NCBI RefSeq assembly: GCF_001422045.1
Contig: NZ_LMLW01000009.1
Location: forward strand, 1-64,000
DNA: 64,000 bases
Direction of reading: 5' to 3'
Origin: Sphingomonas sp. Leaf242
Lineage (GTDB): Bacteria > Pseudomonadota > Alphaproteobacteria > Sphingomonadales > Sphingomonadaceae
Each line of letters begins with the position of its first letter. The stretch's first letter is position 1. The notes under the pieces were generated by a model that made no database searches, was not told where the DNA came from, and saw nothing but the letters and a program-made list of their open reading frames with translations. The position numbers and the translations under genes are program-made. Positions 41,354 to 49,819 of this stretch are shown in pieces.

Positions 41354-43392
41354 GGGGTTGCTCCGTACGCGGGCGCCTGGGGGAACAGGTTGCGCCGGAG
41401 CGAGGTCAAAGCCAAGACGCCGGTACGGTGGCGATCCGGCGTGCTGGTCGCGAACCCCGCCATCGCGGTGTCGATCCCCGCGAGCAGATCGGGCTCGGGC
41501 GGGGCCGGCCTGTCGGGGCGCAACGCGCGGTAATGCCTGCCGACTCCGCGCAGCACCGGGGTGATCGCCGCAGCCTCGCCGGGCGTGCCGTCGAGCCGCA
41601 ACTGCTTGAGTTCGCCGACCGCGACGCCGACGCGCAGATCGGTCAGCGCGTCGAGCAGCGGCTTGCCCGGATCCTCGCCCTGCGCTGCGAGCCGTGGTGC
41701 CAGCAGCCCGATCCGGTCGAGCATCCGCGCGATCCAGCCGGCGGCGTCGGGACGGCCGGGCGAGTCGCTCCGCGTCGCCAGTTCGCGCCAGCCCGCGCGA
41801 ATCAACCGCCGCGCGCTGGTGTCCGCGCCGATCGTCTGGAACAGCCCGACCGTGACGACCGCGAACAACGTGCCGACCAGCTGCGCGATGCCGCCGTTGA
41901 TGAACGCGCTGAAATCGCTGGCGAAGCGGTCGTTCAGCCCGACCGTGTTCAACCCGCCGAGCAGCGCGCCGAGCGTCACCAGCAGGGTCGCGGGGCGCGC
42001 GAGGTACATCCCGCCGATTAGCATCGGGGGGGCGAGCACCGCCATCAGCGTGACGAAATCGGTGACCCGCGGCAGGATGGCGAAGGCGTAGACCGCGGAG
42101 ATGACGAGGCCGATGATCGTGCCGTAGAAGAACGCCATGATCGACGGCGCCGGATCGTCGCTGTTGCCGAACAGCGCGCAGCACACGCCGGCGATCAGCA
42201 CCGCGCCCGCGCCGTCCGCCCAGCCGGTGCCGATCCAGAAGATGCAGCCGAGCAGGATCGTCGCGATCGTGCCGAGCGCCGCCCGGAGCGCGATGCCGCG
42301 GTCGCGGTGGAGCGGGCGCTTGGTCGTGCGCGCCAGCAACCGGGTCACGGCGGGCGTGACGGGCGTGCGCGACGGCGAGCGCATCTGGTCGCGCAGGTCG
42401 CGCGCGTTGCGATGCGCGTCGATCAACTCGGCCAGCCGGGCGAGAAGACTGAGCCGCAACGCGTCGCGCCAGATCAGCGTGTCGCCGACCGGCGGCTCGA
42501 GCGCCCTGGCACGGGCGATCAGCGCGTCGGCGGTCTCGCCGCGCTCCGCCAGCGGCAGCGGATCGCGCAGCCAGTCGCGGACGTCCTCGATCAGCGCGAT
42601 CGCTTCGGGGCGGGGGGCGTCTGCACCGCGTCGCAGCTCGACGATCCGGTCGTCGACCGCGCTCGCCAGCGGGAGCAGCATCGACAGCTCGGCCTGGAGC
42701 GCGCGGAGCGTCCTGACCCGCGGCAACAGGCGGGCGGTGTCGAACGGCAGATGGATGGAGAGCTGATGCAGTTCGTTGATGTCGAGCGCCAGCCGGCGGC
42801 GGTCGCGGCTCAGGGCCGCATCCGACTCGCCAGCGAGCGAATCGCGCGACCAGCGCTCGGCGTCGCCGAGGATCGCGTCAATCCGTCCGAGCAGTACCGC
42901 GGTCACGGTCTGCGGAAAGACGAAGCCGTGGATCAGGCTGCCGCAGAGGATCCCGATCGTGATCTCCTGGACGCGCAACGCCGCCGTCGTGAACACCGCG
43001 CCGGGCGCCTCGACCGACGGGAAGCCGATGATGCTCGCGGTATAGCCCGCCAGCAGGAACAGATACGCGCGGGGGGTGCGGTCGAGCAGCGAGATGTAGA
43101 GGCACAGGCCGAGCCACAGCGCGAGGCCGAGCGACAGCAGTTCGGGCGCGTTGACCAGATTGGGCACCAGCACCACCGCCGCGACTGCGCCGAGCACGGT
43201 TCCGGCGACGCGGAACACCGCCTTCGATAGCACCGCGCCCGCCAGCGGCTGCGCGACGATGTACGAGGTCGTGACCGCCCAATAGGGCCGCGTCAGGCCG
43301 ATCTTGAGCGCGATGTAATAGGCCAGCATCGCCGCGACGAAGCATTTGACCGTGAACAGCGCCTCCGTGCTGCCGAACCGCGTGAGGATCAT
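41350..43392 (-). CDS. FUSC-family (AaeB-like) aromatic acid efflux pump
   Basis: This is an inner-membrane transporter of about 680 residues with two blocks of membrane segments: residues about 10-150 (FTVKCFVAAMLAYYIALKIGLTRPYWA is the FUSC opening signature) and about 345-490, separated by a soluble region. The AaeB family exports hydroxylated aromatic acids and similar compounds with an AaeA adaptor. ATG 43392 overlaps the MarR stop; an open frame upstream to 43740 is antisense noise from marR. The C-terminal soluble domain carries an LRVGVAVGELKQLR segment common in the family. Confidence 0.9.
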   Translation of the reverse strand: MILTRFGSTEALFTVKCFVAAMLAYYIALKIGLTRPYWAVTTSYIVAQPLAGAVLSKAVFRVAGTVLGAVAAVVLVPNLVNAPELLSLGLALWLGLCLYISLLDRTPRAYLFLLAGYTASIIGFPSVEAPGAVFTTAALRVQEITIGILCGSLIHGFVFPQTVTAVLLGRIDAILGDAERWSRDSLAGESDAALSRDRRRLALDINELHQLSIHLPFDTARLLPRVRTLRALQAELSMLLPLASAVDDRIVELRRGADAPRPEAIALIEDVRDWLRDPLPLAERGETADALIARARALEPPVGDTLIWRDALRLSLLARLAELIDAHRNARDLRDQMRSPSRTPVTPAVTRLLARTTKRPLHRDRGIALRAALGTIATILLGCIFWIGTGWADGAGAVLIAGVCCALFGNSDDPAPSIMAFFYGTIIGLVISAVYAFAILPRVTDFVTLMAVLAPPMLIGGMYLARPATLLVTLGALLGGLNTVGLNDRFASDFSAFINGGIAQLVGTLFAVVTVGLFQTIGADTSARRLIRAGWRELATRSDSPGRPDAAGWIARMLDRIGLLAPRLAAQGEDPGKPLLDALTDLRVGVAVGELKQLRLDGTPGEAAAITPVLRGVGRHYRALRPDRPAPPEPDLLAGIDTAMAGFATSTPDRHRTGVLALTSLRRNLFPQAPAYGATP

Positions 43393-43841
43393 CGCGCGCG
43401 ATCCGCCTGGAAGCGCGCACCGAGCCGTTCGGCGACGCGCAGCGCGATGGCGAGGTCGTCGTCGGACACGCCGTCGAGCATCGCGTGGCGCAAGGTCGCG
43501 AACTTCGACTCGATCGTGGTGACGAGCGTCCGGCCGCGGTCGGTGAGGCGGATGCGACTGACTCGCGCGTCGTCGGGGTCGCGGTGGCGTTCGACCAGTC
43601 CGGCGGCGGTCATCTGGTCGATCGAGCGGACCAGCGAGGCCTGCGTCACGTCGAGTTCGCTCGCGAGATCGGTCTGGCGGACGTCGTCGCCGAGCCGCCC
43701 CACCTGGACCAGCGCCCAGCCGGTGGACGCCGAGACGCACATGTCGCTGAGCGCACGATCCGCCGCCTGCCGCCAGAGACGCGCGAGCGGCATCAGCGTG
43801 CGGGCATAGGAGGCTTCGAGACGGGCGCGGGCGGAAGTCAT
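43389..43841 (-). CDS. MarR-family regulator of the efflux operon
   Basis: This is a 150-residue winged-helix regulator. The helix-turn-helix lies at about residues 55-85 (RQTDLASELDVTQASLVRSIDQM), followed by the wing with the family motif RHRDPDDARVSRIRLTDRG. MarR proteins usually repress their own operon and release DNA on binding aromatic compounds. ATG 43841 is preferred because the palindrome TTAGC-GT-GCTAA begins at that codon, a typical autorepression position; starting at 43877 would bury it in the gene. The stop overlaps the FUSC start. Confidence 0.88.
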   Translation of the reverse strand: MTSARARLEASYARTLMPLARLWRQAADRALSDMCVSASTGWALVQVGRLGDDVRQTDLASELDVTQASLVRSIDQMTAAGLVERHRDPDDARVSRIRLTDRGRTLVTTIESKFATLRHAMLDGVSDDDLAIALRVAERLGARFQADRAR

Positions 43842-43858
43842 TAGCGTGCTAAGTAATG
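43839..43858. promoter_or_regulatory. Candidate MarR operator overlapping the marR start codon
   Basis: The sequence contains TTAGC-GT-GCTAA (43841-43852), with CATTA and TAATG outside it. Five-base perfect arms with a 2-base centre fit the short palindromes bound by MarR proteins. Assignment is by position only. Confidence 0.5.
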
Positions 43859-43933
43859 ACGTTTGCCGATGCTGCAATGCGGAAATTCGCGACCGGAAGG
43901 AAAAAACGTGGTGGCGCGTGGGTTTACACGACC

Positions 43934-44025
43934 AACTCCGTCATCCTGACGAAAGTCAGGATCCAGGGTAACGAGCGATATCCTGTGTAACTCTGGATCC
44001 TGACTTTCGTCAGGATGACGGAGTT
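43934..44025. repeat. Palindromic element (CCGTCATCCTGACG family) between marR and tmk
   Basis: This is the most complete copy, with arms extended to AACTCCGTCATCC and GGATGACGGAGTT. Its last base touches the tmk stop codon (44025-44027), so it probably acts as the tmk terminator. Confidence 0.85.
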
Positions 44026-44684
44026 TAGTTCAACAGCGCGACGATTTCCGCGGCGATCTCTGCCGGCAATCGCGACGCGCCGGCCTCAACCGTCGACACC
44101 GTCGCCCAGCGTCCAAGCAACCCGGCCTGCGCCATCGCCGCGTAGTTGGTCCGGACGCGGTCCTGCAGTCCGGTATCCGCTTCGTACGCGTCGAACGCAT
44201 CGTCGGTGTACGACCGTTTGCGCTTCTTCAGGATCAACCCGCGGGCGATTGCGGCGGGGGTATCGAGATATACCGACAGATCGGGGGTCGGCAGCGCGAA
44301 CGATCCTGTCTCGAGGTCGGCGATCCACGTCATCATCGCATCGGCCTCGTCCGCCGGCACCTGCGCCGCCTGGTACGCCATGTTGGAGGCGATGTAGCGA
44401 TCGAACACGACGACGTCGTTCGCCGCCATCGTCGCGAGCAGGTGATCGCGCGATTCCATCCGGTCGAGCGCGTAGAGCACCGCCGCTGCCTTGGGCGAGG
44501 TGCCGCGCGGCAAATTGCCCGCAAGCATCGCACCGAGCGCCCAGCCACCGACCGTCTCGGTATAGCGCGGGAACGACACGACCTCGGCGGTGCGGCCGGT
44601 GGCGCGCAACTGCTCAACCACCAATGCGGAAGCGGTGGCCTTGCCCGCGCCGTCGGCGCCTTCGATCGCGAGGAGAAAACTCAT
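44025..44684 (-). CDS. tmk: Thymidylate kinase (dTMP kinase), actinobacterial-like type
   Basis: This enzyme phosphorylates dTMP to dTDP in the cytoplasm. The 219-residue protein opens with the P-loop AIEGADGAGKATAS (residues 6-19), followed by VSFPRYTETVGGWALGAML, LYALDRMESRDHL, VVVFDRYIASNMAYQ and a LID-like LILKKRKRSYTDD. The P-loop variant and SFPRY order recall the Mycobacterium-type enzyme rather than the E. coli type, so a second canonical tmk may exist elsewhere. It is 19 bases downstream of mprF on the same strand, an unusual setting. The stop abuts a palindromic repeat. Confidence 0.85.
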   Translation of the reverse strand: MSFLLAIEGADGAGKATASALVVEQLRATGRTAEVVSFPRYTETVGGWALGAMLAGNLPRGTSPKAAAVLYALDRMESRDHLLATMAANDVVVFDRYIASNMAYQAAQVPADEADAMMTWIADLETGSFALPTPDLSVYLDTPAAIARGLILKKRKRSYTDDAFDAYEADTGLQDRVRTNYAAMAQAGLLGRWATVSTVEAGASRLPAEIAAEIVALLN

Positions 44685-44703
44685 AGGCGGGCCCTAGCAA
44701 GCC

Positions 44704-47277
44704 TTACCGACTCACCAAAGCCTGCAAATCGATCAGCCCGCGCAGCAGCGACGTGCCGCCCGGCGAGGCGATGTAGCGCGGCGTCCAGTTCGGCCTGAAC
44801 TTCTCCTTGTACGCGCGCAGGCCCGCGAACCCGTAGAATCGCTCGCCGTGGCGGAACAGGAACGCGGCCACCTTCGACCAGGTCGGCGACAGCCGTCGCG
44901 CCTCGATCCCCGACAGCGGTGCCATCCCGAGCGAGAAATTGCGATAGCCGTGCTCGTGGCCCCACAGCATCAGCCGGGTGAACAGGAAGTCCATGCCCCC
45001 CTGCGGCATGTCCTCTGCGTGACGCATCAGGTCGACCGACAATTCCTGGCCGTTCGGGGTCGCCCAGATATTGGCGAAGGCGACGATCCGCCCCTCGATC
45101 CGCACCACCGCGCAATCGAACGTCGTCAGATAGCCAGGTTCGAACCGGCCGACGCTGAAGCTCTTCTCGGCGTGATCCTTGTCGGCCAGCCACCAGTCCG
45201 AGATCGCCTGCAATTCGGGGAGGATCGCGGGCATGTCGGCGGCCCGCACGACTGCGAACTCGGCGCCGGCGCGCTCGGCGACCCGGCTTGCCTTGCGCAC
45301 GCTGCGCATATCGGGCGTTTCCAGCGTGAAGCTGCCGAGTTCGACGGTCGCCTCCTCGCCGTATTTGACGAGCTTCAGCCCCATCTCGATCGCGATCGGG
45401 ACGATGCGCAGGCCGATCTGGTACAGCAGCAGCCGCCCTTGCGCGGCATCGGCACGCGCGCGGATCGCCCAGAGCAGCTCGGACCACGCCTCGGCCGGGC
45501 CGACGGGATCGCCGATCACGATCCAGCTCGCGCCCTTGACCTGGTACATCAGGAACGCGTCGCGGCTGTCAGATACCAGGAAGCGCTTGTCGCCGGTGAA
45601 GGCGAGCATCGCGTCGGTCCGGTCGGCATGCGCGAGCGCGGCCTCCGCCACGTCGTCGGGCAGCACGTCGTGGACGAGCGGCACGGGCGCCGCCGCGAAC
45701 AGCCGCCAGATCGCCACGCCGATCAACAGCAGCCCGACCGCCAGGCTGGTGCGCAGGAACCGCGAGGCGTTGGCGTTGGTCTCGAACTCCCACCACAGAT
45801 TGCTCGAATAGCCGACGCGGTGGTACGCGAAGAACCCGATCAGCACCGACAGGCCGATCGCCGCGCCGACCCCGACCAGCCATTCGGGTGACAACGGCTC
45901 AGCGGTCAGCCGCGTCCGCCGGTAGAAGGCGCCGCGCGTCCATTGCAGCGCGGCGGCGGTCAGCAACAGGACGGTCGCTTCCTCGTAATCCAGGCCCTTG
46001 GCGATCGACAGCAGCGCGCCGGCGATGAGCAGCGTCCGGGCTGCCCAGAACGCACCGTCGAGCCGGCGGTAGAGCCCTAGCGCCACGAACAGCAGCATGA
46101 CGCCGACGAGGCTGGCCGCGACATGCGCCATCTCGCTGATCGGCAACGGCAGGATCGTCGCCAGCGCGTTCATCCGGCCGGGCGCGGCGGGCAGCGCGCC
46201 CGAGACCAGCAGCATCGCGCCGCTCATGAACACGAGCACGCCGAGCAGCAGCGGCGCCAACGGCAGCGCGATCGTCAGCGGATCGGTGCCGCGGCCGTCC
46301 TGATCCGCGGTGCGCGCGCGGCGACGCCATTGCCGGCCCTCGTGGAACGCGAGCAGCACCGCCGCCAGGATCAGCGGCGCGACGTAATAGATGATCCGGT
46401 AGGCGAGCAGCGCGGCGAGGATGGTCGCGTTGTTCTGCGGCATCGTCGCGATGATCACCGCCTCGAACACGCCGAGCCCGCCCGGCACATGGCTGATCAG
46501 CGCGACGACGATCGCCACCGCATAGCCGAGGAACAGCACCGGATAGAGGTCGGGGGAGGCGTTCGGGAGCAGCACGAACAGCGCTGCGCTCGCCGCTGCG
46601 AGATCGACGGTCGACACCAGCAGCAGCGCGAGCGCCTGGCGCGCGTCGGGCAGCGGCAGGCGCCAGCCTAGCAGCCCGATCGAACCGCCCTGACGATAGC
46701 GCAGGACGATCGCCAGCATCGCCAGCGGAATGCCGATCCCGATCGCCCGCTCCAGCAGCGGCGGCAGCGTCCAGTGGACGATCGGCAGCATGCCCGGATG
46801 GATCGCCATCGATAGGCACGCGACGCTGATCACCCCCGCCCAGAACGTCACTCCCGCGATCAGGACGACGCGCGCCACCCCCGCTTCGTCCAGCCCGGCG
46901 CGACTGTAGACGCGGTAGCGCGCCGATCCGCCGGTCAGCATCGCAAGCCCGAGATTGTGGCTGATCGTGTAGCTGGTGAACGACGCGACGGCGGCGGTCC
47001 GCCAGGGTAGCGGATGACCGATCACTCTGAGTGCGATCGTGTCGTAGAAGGTCAGCGCGATGTAGCTGACGACGGTCAGGCCGATCGACGCCGACAGCGC
47101 GGGCCAGCCGAGCGCGGCGAACGCCGTACGCACCTCGGACAGGCGGATTTCCGCGGTCAGCTTGTGGATCGCGGCAAAGCCGAGCACCGCGACGAGCAGC
47201 ACCGCGAGCGCGATCAGCGTGCCGCGGCGATGCGCGATCCAGTCGCGGATCCGGACGAGCGTGGGTCGCGTCGTCAT
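44704..47277 (-). CDS. mprF: Bifunctional lysylphosphatidylglycerol synthase/flippase MprF
   Basis: MprF attaches an amino acid, usually lysine from Lys-tRNA, to phosphatidylglycerol and flips the product outward, lowering surface negative charge. The 857-residue protein has a long membrane part (about 15-520, with SYIALTFYDTIALRVIGHPLPW and SHNLGLAMLTGGSARYRVYS typical of the flippase) and a C-terminal DUF2156/GNAT-like synthase (about 540-857) with GDPVGP, YGEEATVELGSF and PQGGMDFLFTRLMLWG ... YRNFSLGMAPLSG. It follows a VirJ/AcvB-like gene by 105 bases and precedes tmk, all on the minus strand. Amino-acid specificity cannot be read from the sequence. Confidence 0.93.
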   Translation of the reverse strand: MTTRPTLVRIRDWIAHRRGTLIALAVLLVAVLGFAAIHKLTAEIRLSEVRTAFAALGWPALSASIGLTVVSYIALTFYDTIALRVIGHPLPWRTAAVASFTSYTISHNLGLAMLTGGSARYRVYSRAGLDEAGVARVVLIAGVTFWAGVISVACLSMAIHPGMLPIVHWTLPPLLERAIGIGIPLAMLAIVLRYRQGGSIGLLGWRLPLPDARQALALLLVSTVDLAAASAALFVLLPNASPDLYPVLFLGYAVAIVVALISHVPGGLGVFEAVIIATMPQNNATILAALLAYRIIYYVAPLILAAVLLAFHEGRQWRRRARTADQDGRGTDPLTIALPLAPLLLGVLVFMSGAMLLVSGALPAAPGRMNALATILPLPISEMAHVAASLVGVMLLFVALGLYRRLDGAFWAARTLLIAGALLSIAKGLDYEEATVLLLTAAALQWTRGAFYRRTRLTAEPLSPEWLVGVGAAIGLSVLIGFFAYHRVGYSSNLWWEFETNANASRFLRTSLAVGLLLIGVAIWRLFAAAPVPLVHDVLPDDVAEAALAHADRTDAMLAFTGDKRFLVSDSRDAFLMYQVKGASWIVIGDPVGPAEAWSELLWAIRARADAAQGRLLLYQIGLRIVPIAIEMGLKLVKYGEEATVELGSFTLETPDMRSVRKASRVAERAGAEFAVVRAADMPAILPELQAISDWWLADKDHAEKSFSVGRFEPGYLTTFDCAVVRIEGRIVAFANIWATPNGQELSVDLMRHAEDMPQGGMDFLFTRLMLWGHEHGYRNFSLGMAPLSGIEARRLSPTWSKVAAFLFRHGERFYGFAGLRAYKEKFRPNWTPRYIASPGGTSLLRGLIDLQALVSR

Positions 47278-47382
47278 GACCTGCGCAAACCGTGTTTCCG
47301 AACCCGAGTCCCGCCATGAGGCGGACGTGTCTGTTCCCCGGCCCCGATAGTGTCCGGCATTGGCAAGCTCATCGACGACCCC

Positions 47383-48099
47383 TCAGCGCGCGAACACGAA
47401 CCGCGCGAGGACATCGTAGAGCGCATCGGCGTCGCGGTGAAGCGGATGTCCGCCGGGCAACGCCACGTTTTGCACATTGGGCTGTGTCAGCAAGGGGCAC
47501 AGGCTGCCAATTTCCTCCTGGCCGTGCACGCACAGCAGCGGCACCCAGGTCAATCGCCGCGCAGTCGGCAGGGCATCGATCGTCGGCGTCCAGAGATCGA
47601 AGATCTCGCTGGGCGAGGCGCGGAACTGGACGTTGTCCTCGGGCACGATCAGCGCCACCCGCACGATCTTCGCGCGCAGGTCGGCGGGCAGGTCGATCAG
47701 CCCGACGTGCAGCATGTCCGCGCCGAACGACTGGCCGATCAGCACGACCTTGTCGGTCTGGCCCAGTCGCATTGCGCGGCGTTCGGCATCCGCGATCAAT
47801 CGCGTGATGTCCGCGGGCGTCCGGGTCTTGCGCAGATACGTCAGCGTGTTGACCGCGACCACCGGCACGCCGTCCGCCGCCAGCCGCTGCGCGATTTCTC
47901 GCGCCATGCCGATCCGGTAGCCGACATCGCTGGTCAGCAGCACCGCGGCGAACGGGCGCTTAGCAGTGGTGGGGGACGCATTGGTCGCGGGGACGTCCGT
48001 GAACACCGGGCCGCCGAAATAGCCGAGCCAACCCATGAACCCCGTCGCGATCACCGCCAGGACCACGAGTCCGATCAGAGCACGCCGAAGACCCGTCAT
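47383..48099 (-). CDS. VirJ/AcvB-domain periplasmic hydrolase
   Basis: This is a 238-residue alpha/beta-hydrolase of the bacterial virulence protein VirJ family. An N-terminal hydrophobic stretch (about 7-28) anchors or exports it. Family motifs include AAVLLTSDVGYR, VNTLTYLRKTRTPADI, the nucleophile elbow VLIGQSFGADML, and the catalytic His in LPGGHPLHRDAD. In Agrobacterium and Rhizobium the AcvB/AtvA protein is encoded with the lysyl-PG synthase LpiA and hydrolyses lysyl-PG in the periplasm. The gene's position upstream of mprF on the same strand suggests the same pairing. This copy has only the single catalytic domain. Confidence 0.85.
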   Translation of the reverse strand: MTGLRRALIGLVVLAVIATGFMGWLGYFGGPVFTDVPATNASPTTAKRPFAAVLLTSDVGYRIGMAREIAQRLAADGVPVVAVNTLTYLRKTRTPADITRLIADAERRAMRLGQTDKVVLIGQSFGADMLHVGLIDLPADLRAKIVRVALIVPEDNVQFRASPSEIFDLWTPTIDALPTARRLTWVPLLCVHGQEEIGSLCPLLTQPNVQNVALPGGHPLHRDADALYDVLARFVFAR

Positions 48100-48212
48100 C
48101 GCCGCCGCCCTACCGAGAACGAGATGATCGCGAGATGGAGCAGCCGTGACGATTCCGTCACGTCGCGCCTGACGACCGTCGCGGGTAGACTGGCCGGCGA
48201 AGCGGGCGCGGT

Positions 48213-48500
48213 TCAGGCGGGATCGTGCGCAAGCTGTTCGTGGTGACGGATGACCTCGTCGATAATGAAGCGCAGGAATTTTTCCGAGAATTCCGGATCG
48301 AGCTGTGCCTCCGACGCGAGATGCCGCAACCGCGCGATCTGGCGCTCCTCGCGGCCGGGATCGGCGGCGGGCAGGCCGTGGGTCGCCTTGTGCCGTCCCA
48401 CCGCCTGCGTCACCTTGAACCGTTCGGCGAGCATGTGGATGAGGGCCGCATCGATATTGTCGATGCTCTGGCGATATCCGGTCAACAGGTCGTCAGCCAC
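48213..48500 (-). CDS. Chorismate mutase (AroQ type, monofunctional)
   Basis: This enzyme rearranges chorismate to prephenate for Phe/Tyr synthesis. The 95-residue all-helical protein aligns with the E. coli AroQ pattern: Arg10 in LTGYRQSIDNIDAALIHML, Arg27 in ERFKV, Lys38 in GRHK, Asp47-Arg50-Glu51 in ADPGREE, and Gln89 in HHEQLA. There is no dehydratase or dehydrogenase fusion. It is 113 bases upstream of the VirJ-like gene and divergent from the polyprenyl synthase gene. Confidence 0.92.
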   Translation of the reverse strand: MADDLLTGYRQSIDNIDAALIHMLAERFKVTQAVGRHKATHGLPAADPGREERQIARLRHLASEAQLDPEFSEKFLRFIIDEVIRHHEQLAHDPA

Positions 48501-48642
48501 CTAAAAACACCCTTTCGTTGGTTCGGCGCGCCTTTTGGGAGGATACGGCCGGATCGGCAAGATGTCCGCGGGGCGGGCCGGGGTGAGCCGAGGGTCGGCA
48601 AGGGTTGCTTTGCAGGGGCATAGGCGGCAGAGGCTCGGGGAG

Positions 48643-49671
48643 ATGAGCGCCACCGTCCACCGCCTCGAAACCGTACGTCCCAATCCCGAGTCCCAGCCGT
48701 CGCTGGACCCGATGGTCAAACTCGTCACCGGCGACATGGACCAGGTCAATGCGGTGATCCGCGGCCGGATGCAGTCCGAGATCCCGCTGATCCCCGAACT
48801 CGCGGGTCACCTGATCGCCGGCGGCGGCAAGCGGATGCGGCCGATGCTGACGCTCGCGAGTGCGCAACTGATCGGTTATTCGGGGACGCAGCACCACCTG
48901 CTGGCCGCTGCGGTCGAGTTCATCCATACCGCGACGCTGCTGCACGACGACGTCGTCGACGGCTCGGACCTGCGCCGGGGCAAGCGCACCGCCAACATCA
49001 TCTGGGGCAACCCGGCCAGCGTGCTGGTCGGCGATTTCCTGTTCAGCCGCAGCTTCGAGCTGATGGTCGAGGCGGGCAGCCTGAAGGCGCTCAAGATCCT
49101 GTCGTCGACGAGCGCGGTGATCGCCGAGGGCGAGGTCAATCAGTTGACCGCCGCGCGCCGCGTCGATCTCGGCGAGGAGCGCTATCTCGACATCATCGGC
49201 GCCAAGACCGCGGCGCTGTTCGCGGCCGCGTGCCGGATTTCAGCGGTGGTCGCCGAGCGCCCCGAGGCGGAAGAGGCTGCGCTCGACGCGTATGGCCGCA
49301 ACCTGGGCATCGCCTTCCAGCTGGTCGACGACGCGATCGACTATGTCTCGGACGCGGACACGATGGGCAAGGACGCGGGCGACGATTTCCGCGAGGGGAA
49401 GATGACGCTTCCGGTGATCCTGGCGTATGCGCGCGGCTCGGAAGAGGATCTCGCGTTCTGGAAGGACGCCGTCGAAGGCCGCCGGGACAGCGACGCCGAT
49501 CTCCAGCATGCGATCCGCCTGATCCGCTCGACCCGTGCGATCGACGATACGTTTGCAAGGGCGCGTCACTACGGCCAGCGCGCGATCGATTCGATCGGTG
49601 GCTTTGCGAACGGTGCCGCCAAGGACGCGATGATCGAAGCCGTCGAATTCGCGGTCGCTCGCGCGTACTAG
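48643..49671 (+). CDS. Polyprenyl diphosphate synthase (octaprenyl/decaprenyl type)
   Basis: This enzyme adds isopentenyl units to make the long isoprenoid tail of ubiquinone. The 342-residue protein carries both Asp-rich motifs: DDVVD at residues 102-106 (HTATLLHDDVVDGS) and DDAID at 229-233 (AFQLVDDAIDY), plus GGGKRMRPML for IPP binding. The residues before the first motif are small or aliphatic, which fits a long product. In sphingomonads the quinone is usually Q-10, so decaprenyl is likely, but chain length is inferred. ATG 48643 has a GGGGAG ribosome binding site; the frame is open further upstream without similarity. Confidence 0.93.
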   Translation: MSATVHRLETVRPNPESQPSLDPMVKLVTGDMDQVNAVIRGRMQSEIPLIPELAGHLIAGGGKRMRPMLTLASAQLIGYSGTQHHLLAAAVEFIHTATLLHDDVVDGSDLRRGKRTANIIWGNPASVLVGDFLFSRSFELMVEAGSLKALKILSSTSAVIAEGEVNQLTAARRVDLGEERYLDIIGAKTAALFAAACRISAVVAERPEAEEAALDAYGRNLGIAFQLVDDAIDYVSDADTMGKDAGDDFREGKMTLPVILAYARGSEEDLAFWKDAVEGRRDSDADLQHAIRLIRSTRAIDDTFARARHYGQRAIDSIGGFANGAAKDAMIEAVEFAVARAY

Positions 49672-49676
49672 ACCCT

Positions 49677-49748
49677 TCCGTTCACCCTGAGCGAAGTCGA
49701 AGGGTCTGACCAAAGCGCAGGTGCTTCGACTTCGCTCAGCACGAACGG
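49677..49748. repeat. Palindromic element (TTCGACTTCGCTCA family)
   Basis: CCGTTCACCCTGAGCGAAG and CTTCGCTCAGCACGAACGG pair around inner AGTCGAAGG segments. It lies just past the polyprenyl synthase stop. It is the only copy of this family seen in the window. Confidence 0.75.
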
Positions 49749-49770
49749 CACGTTGCGCAGACACAAAAAC

Positions 49771-49792
49771 GGCGGCCGATCGCTCGGCCGCC
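49771..49792. terminator. Bidirectional rho-independent terminator
   Basis: GGCGGCCGA and TCGGCCGCC form a 9-bp stem with a TCGC loop. On the minus strand it is followed by GTTTTTGTG, giving a proper T-tract for the glycine-zipper gene. On the plus strand the tail is weaker (GTCGTCGTTT). It separates convergent genes. Confidence 0.8.
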
Positions 49793-49819
49793 GTCGTCGT
49801 TTCTAGCGTCGGCTAAAGC

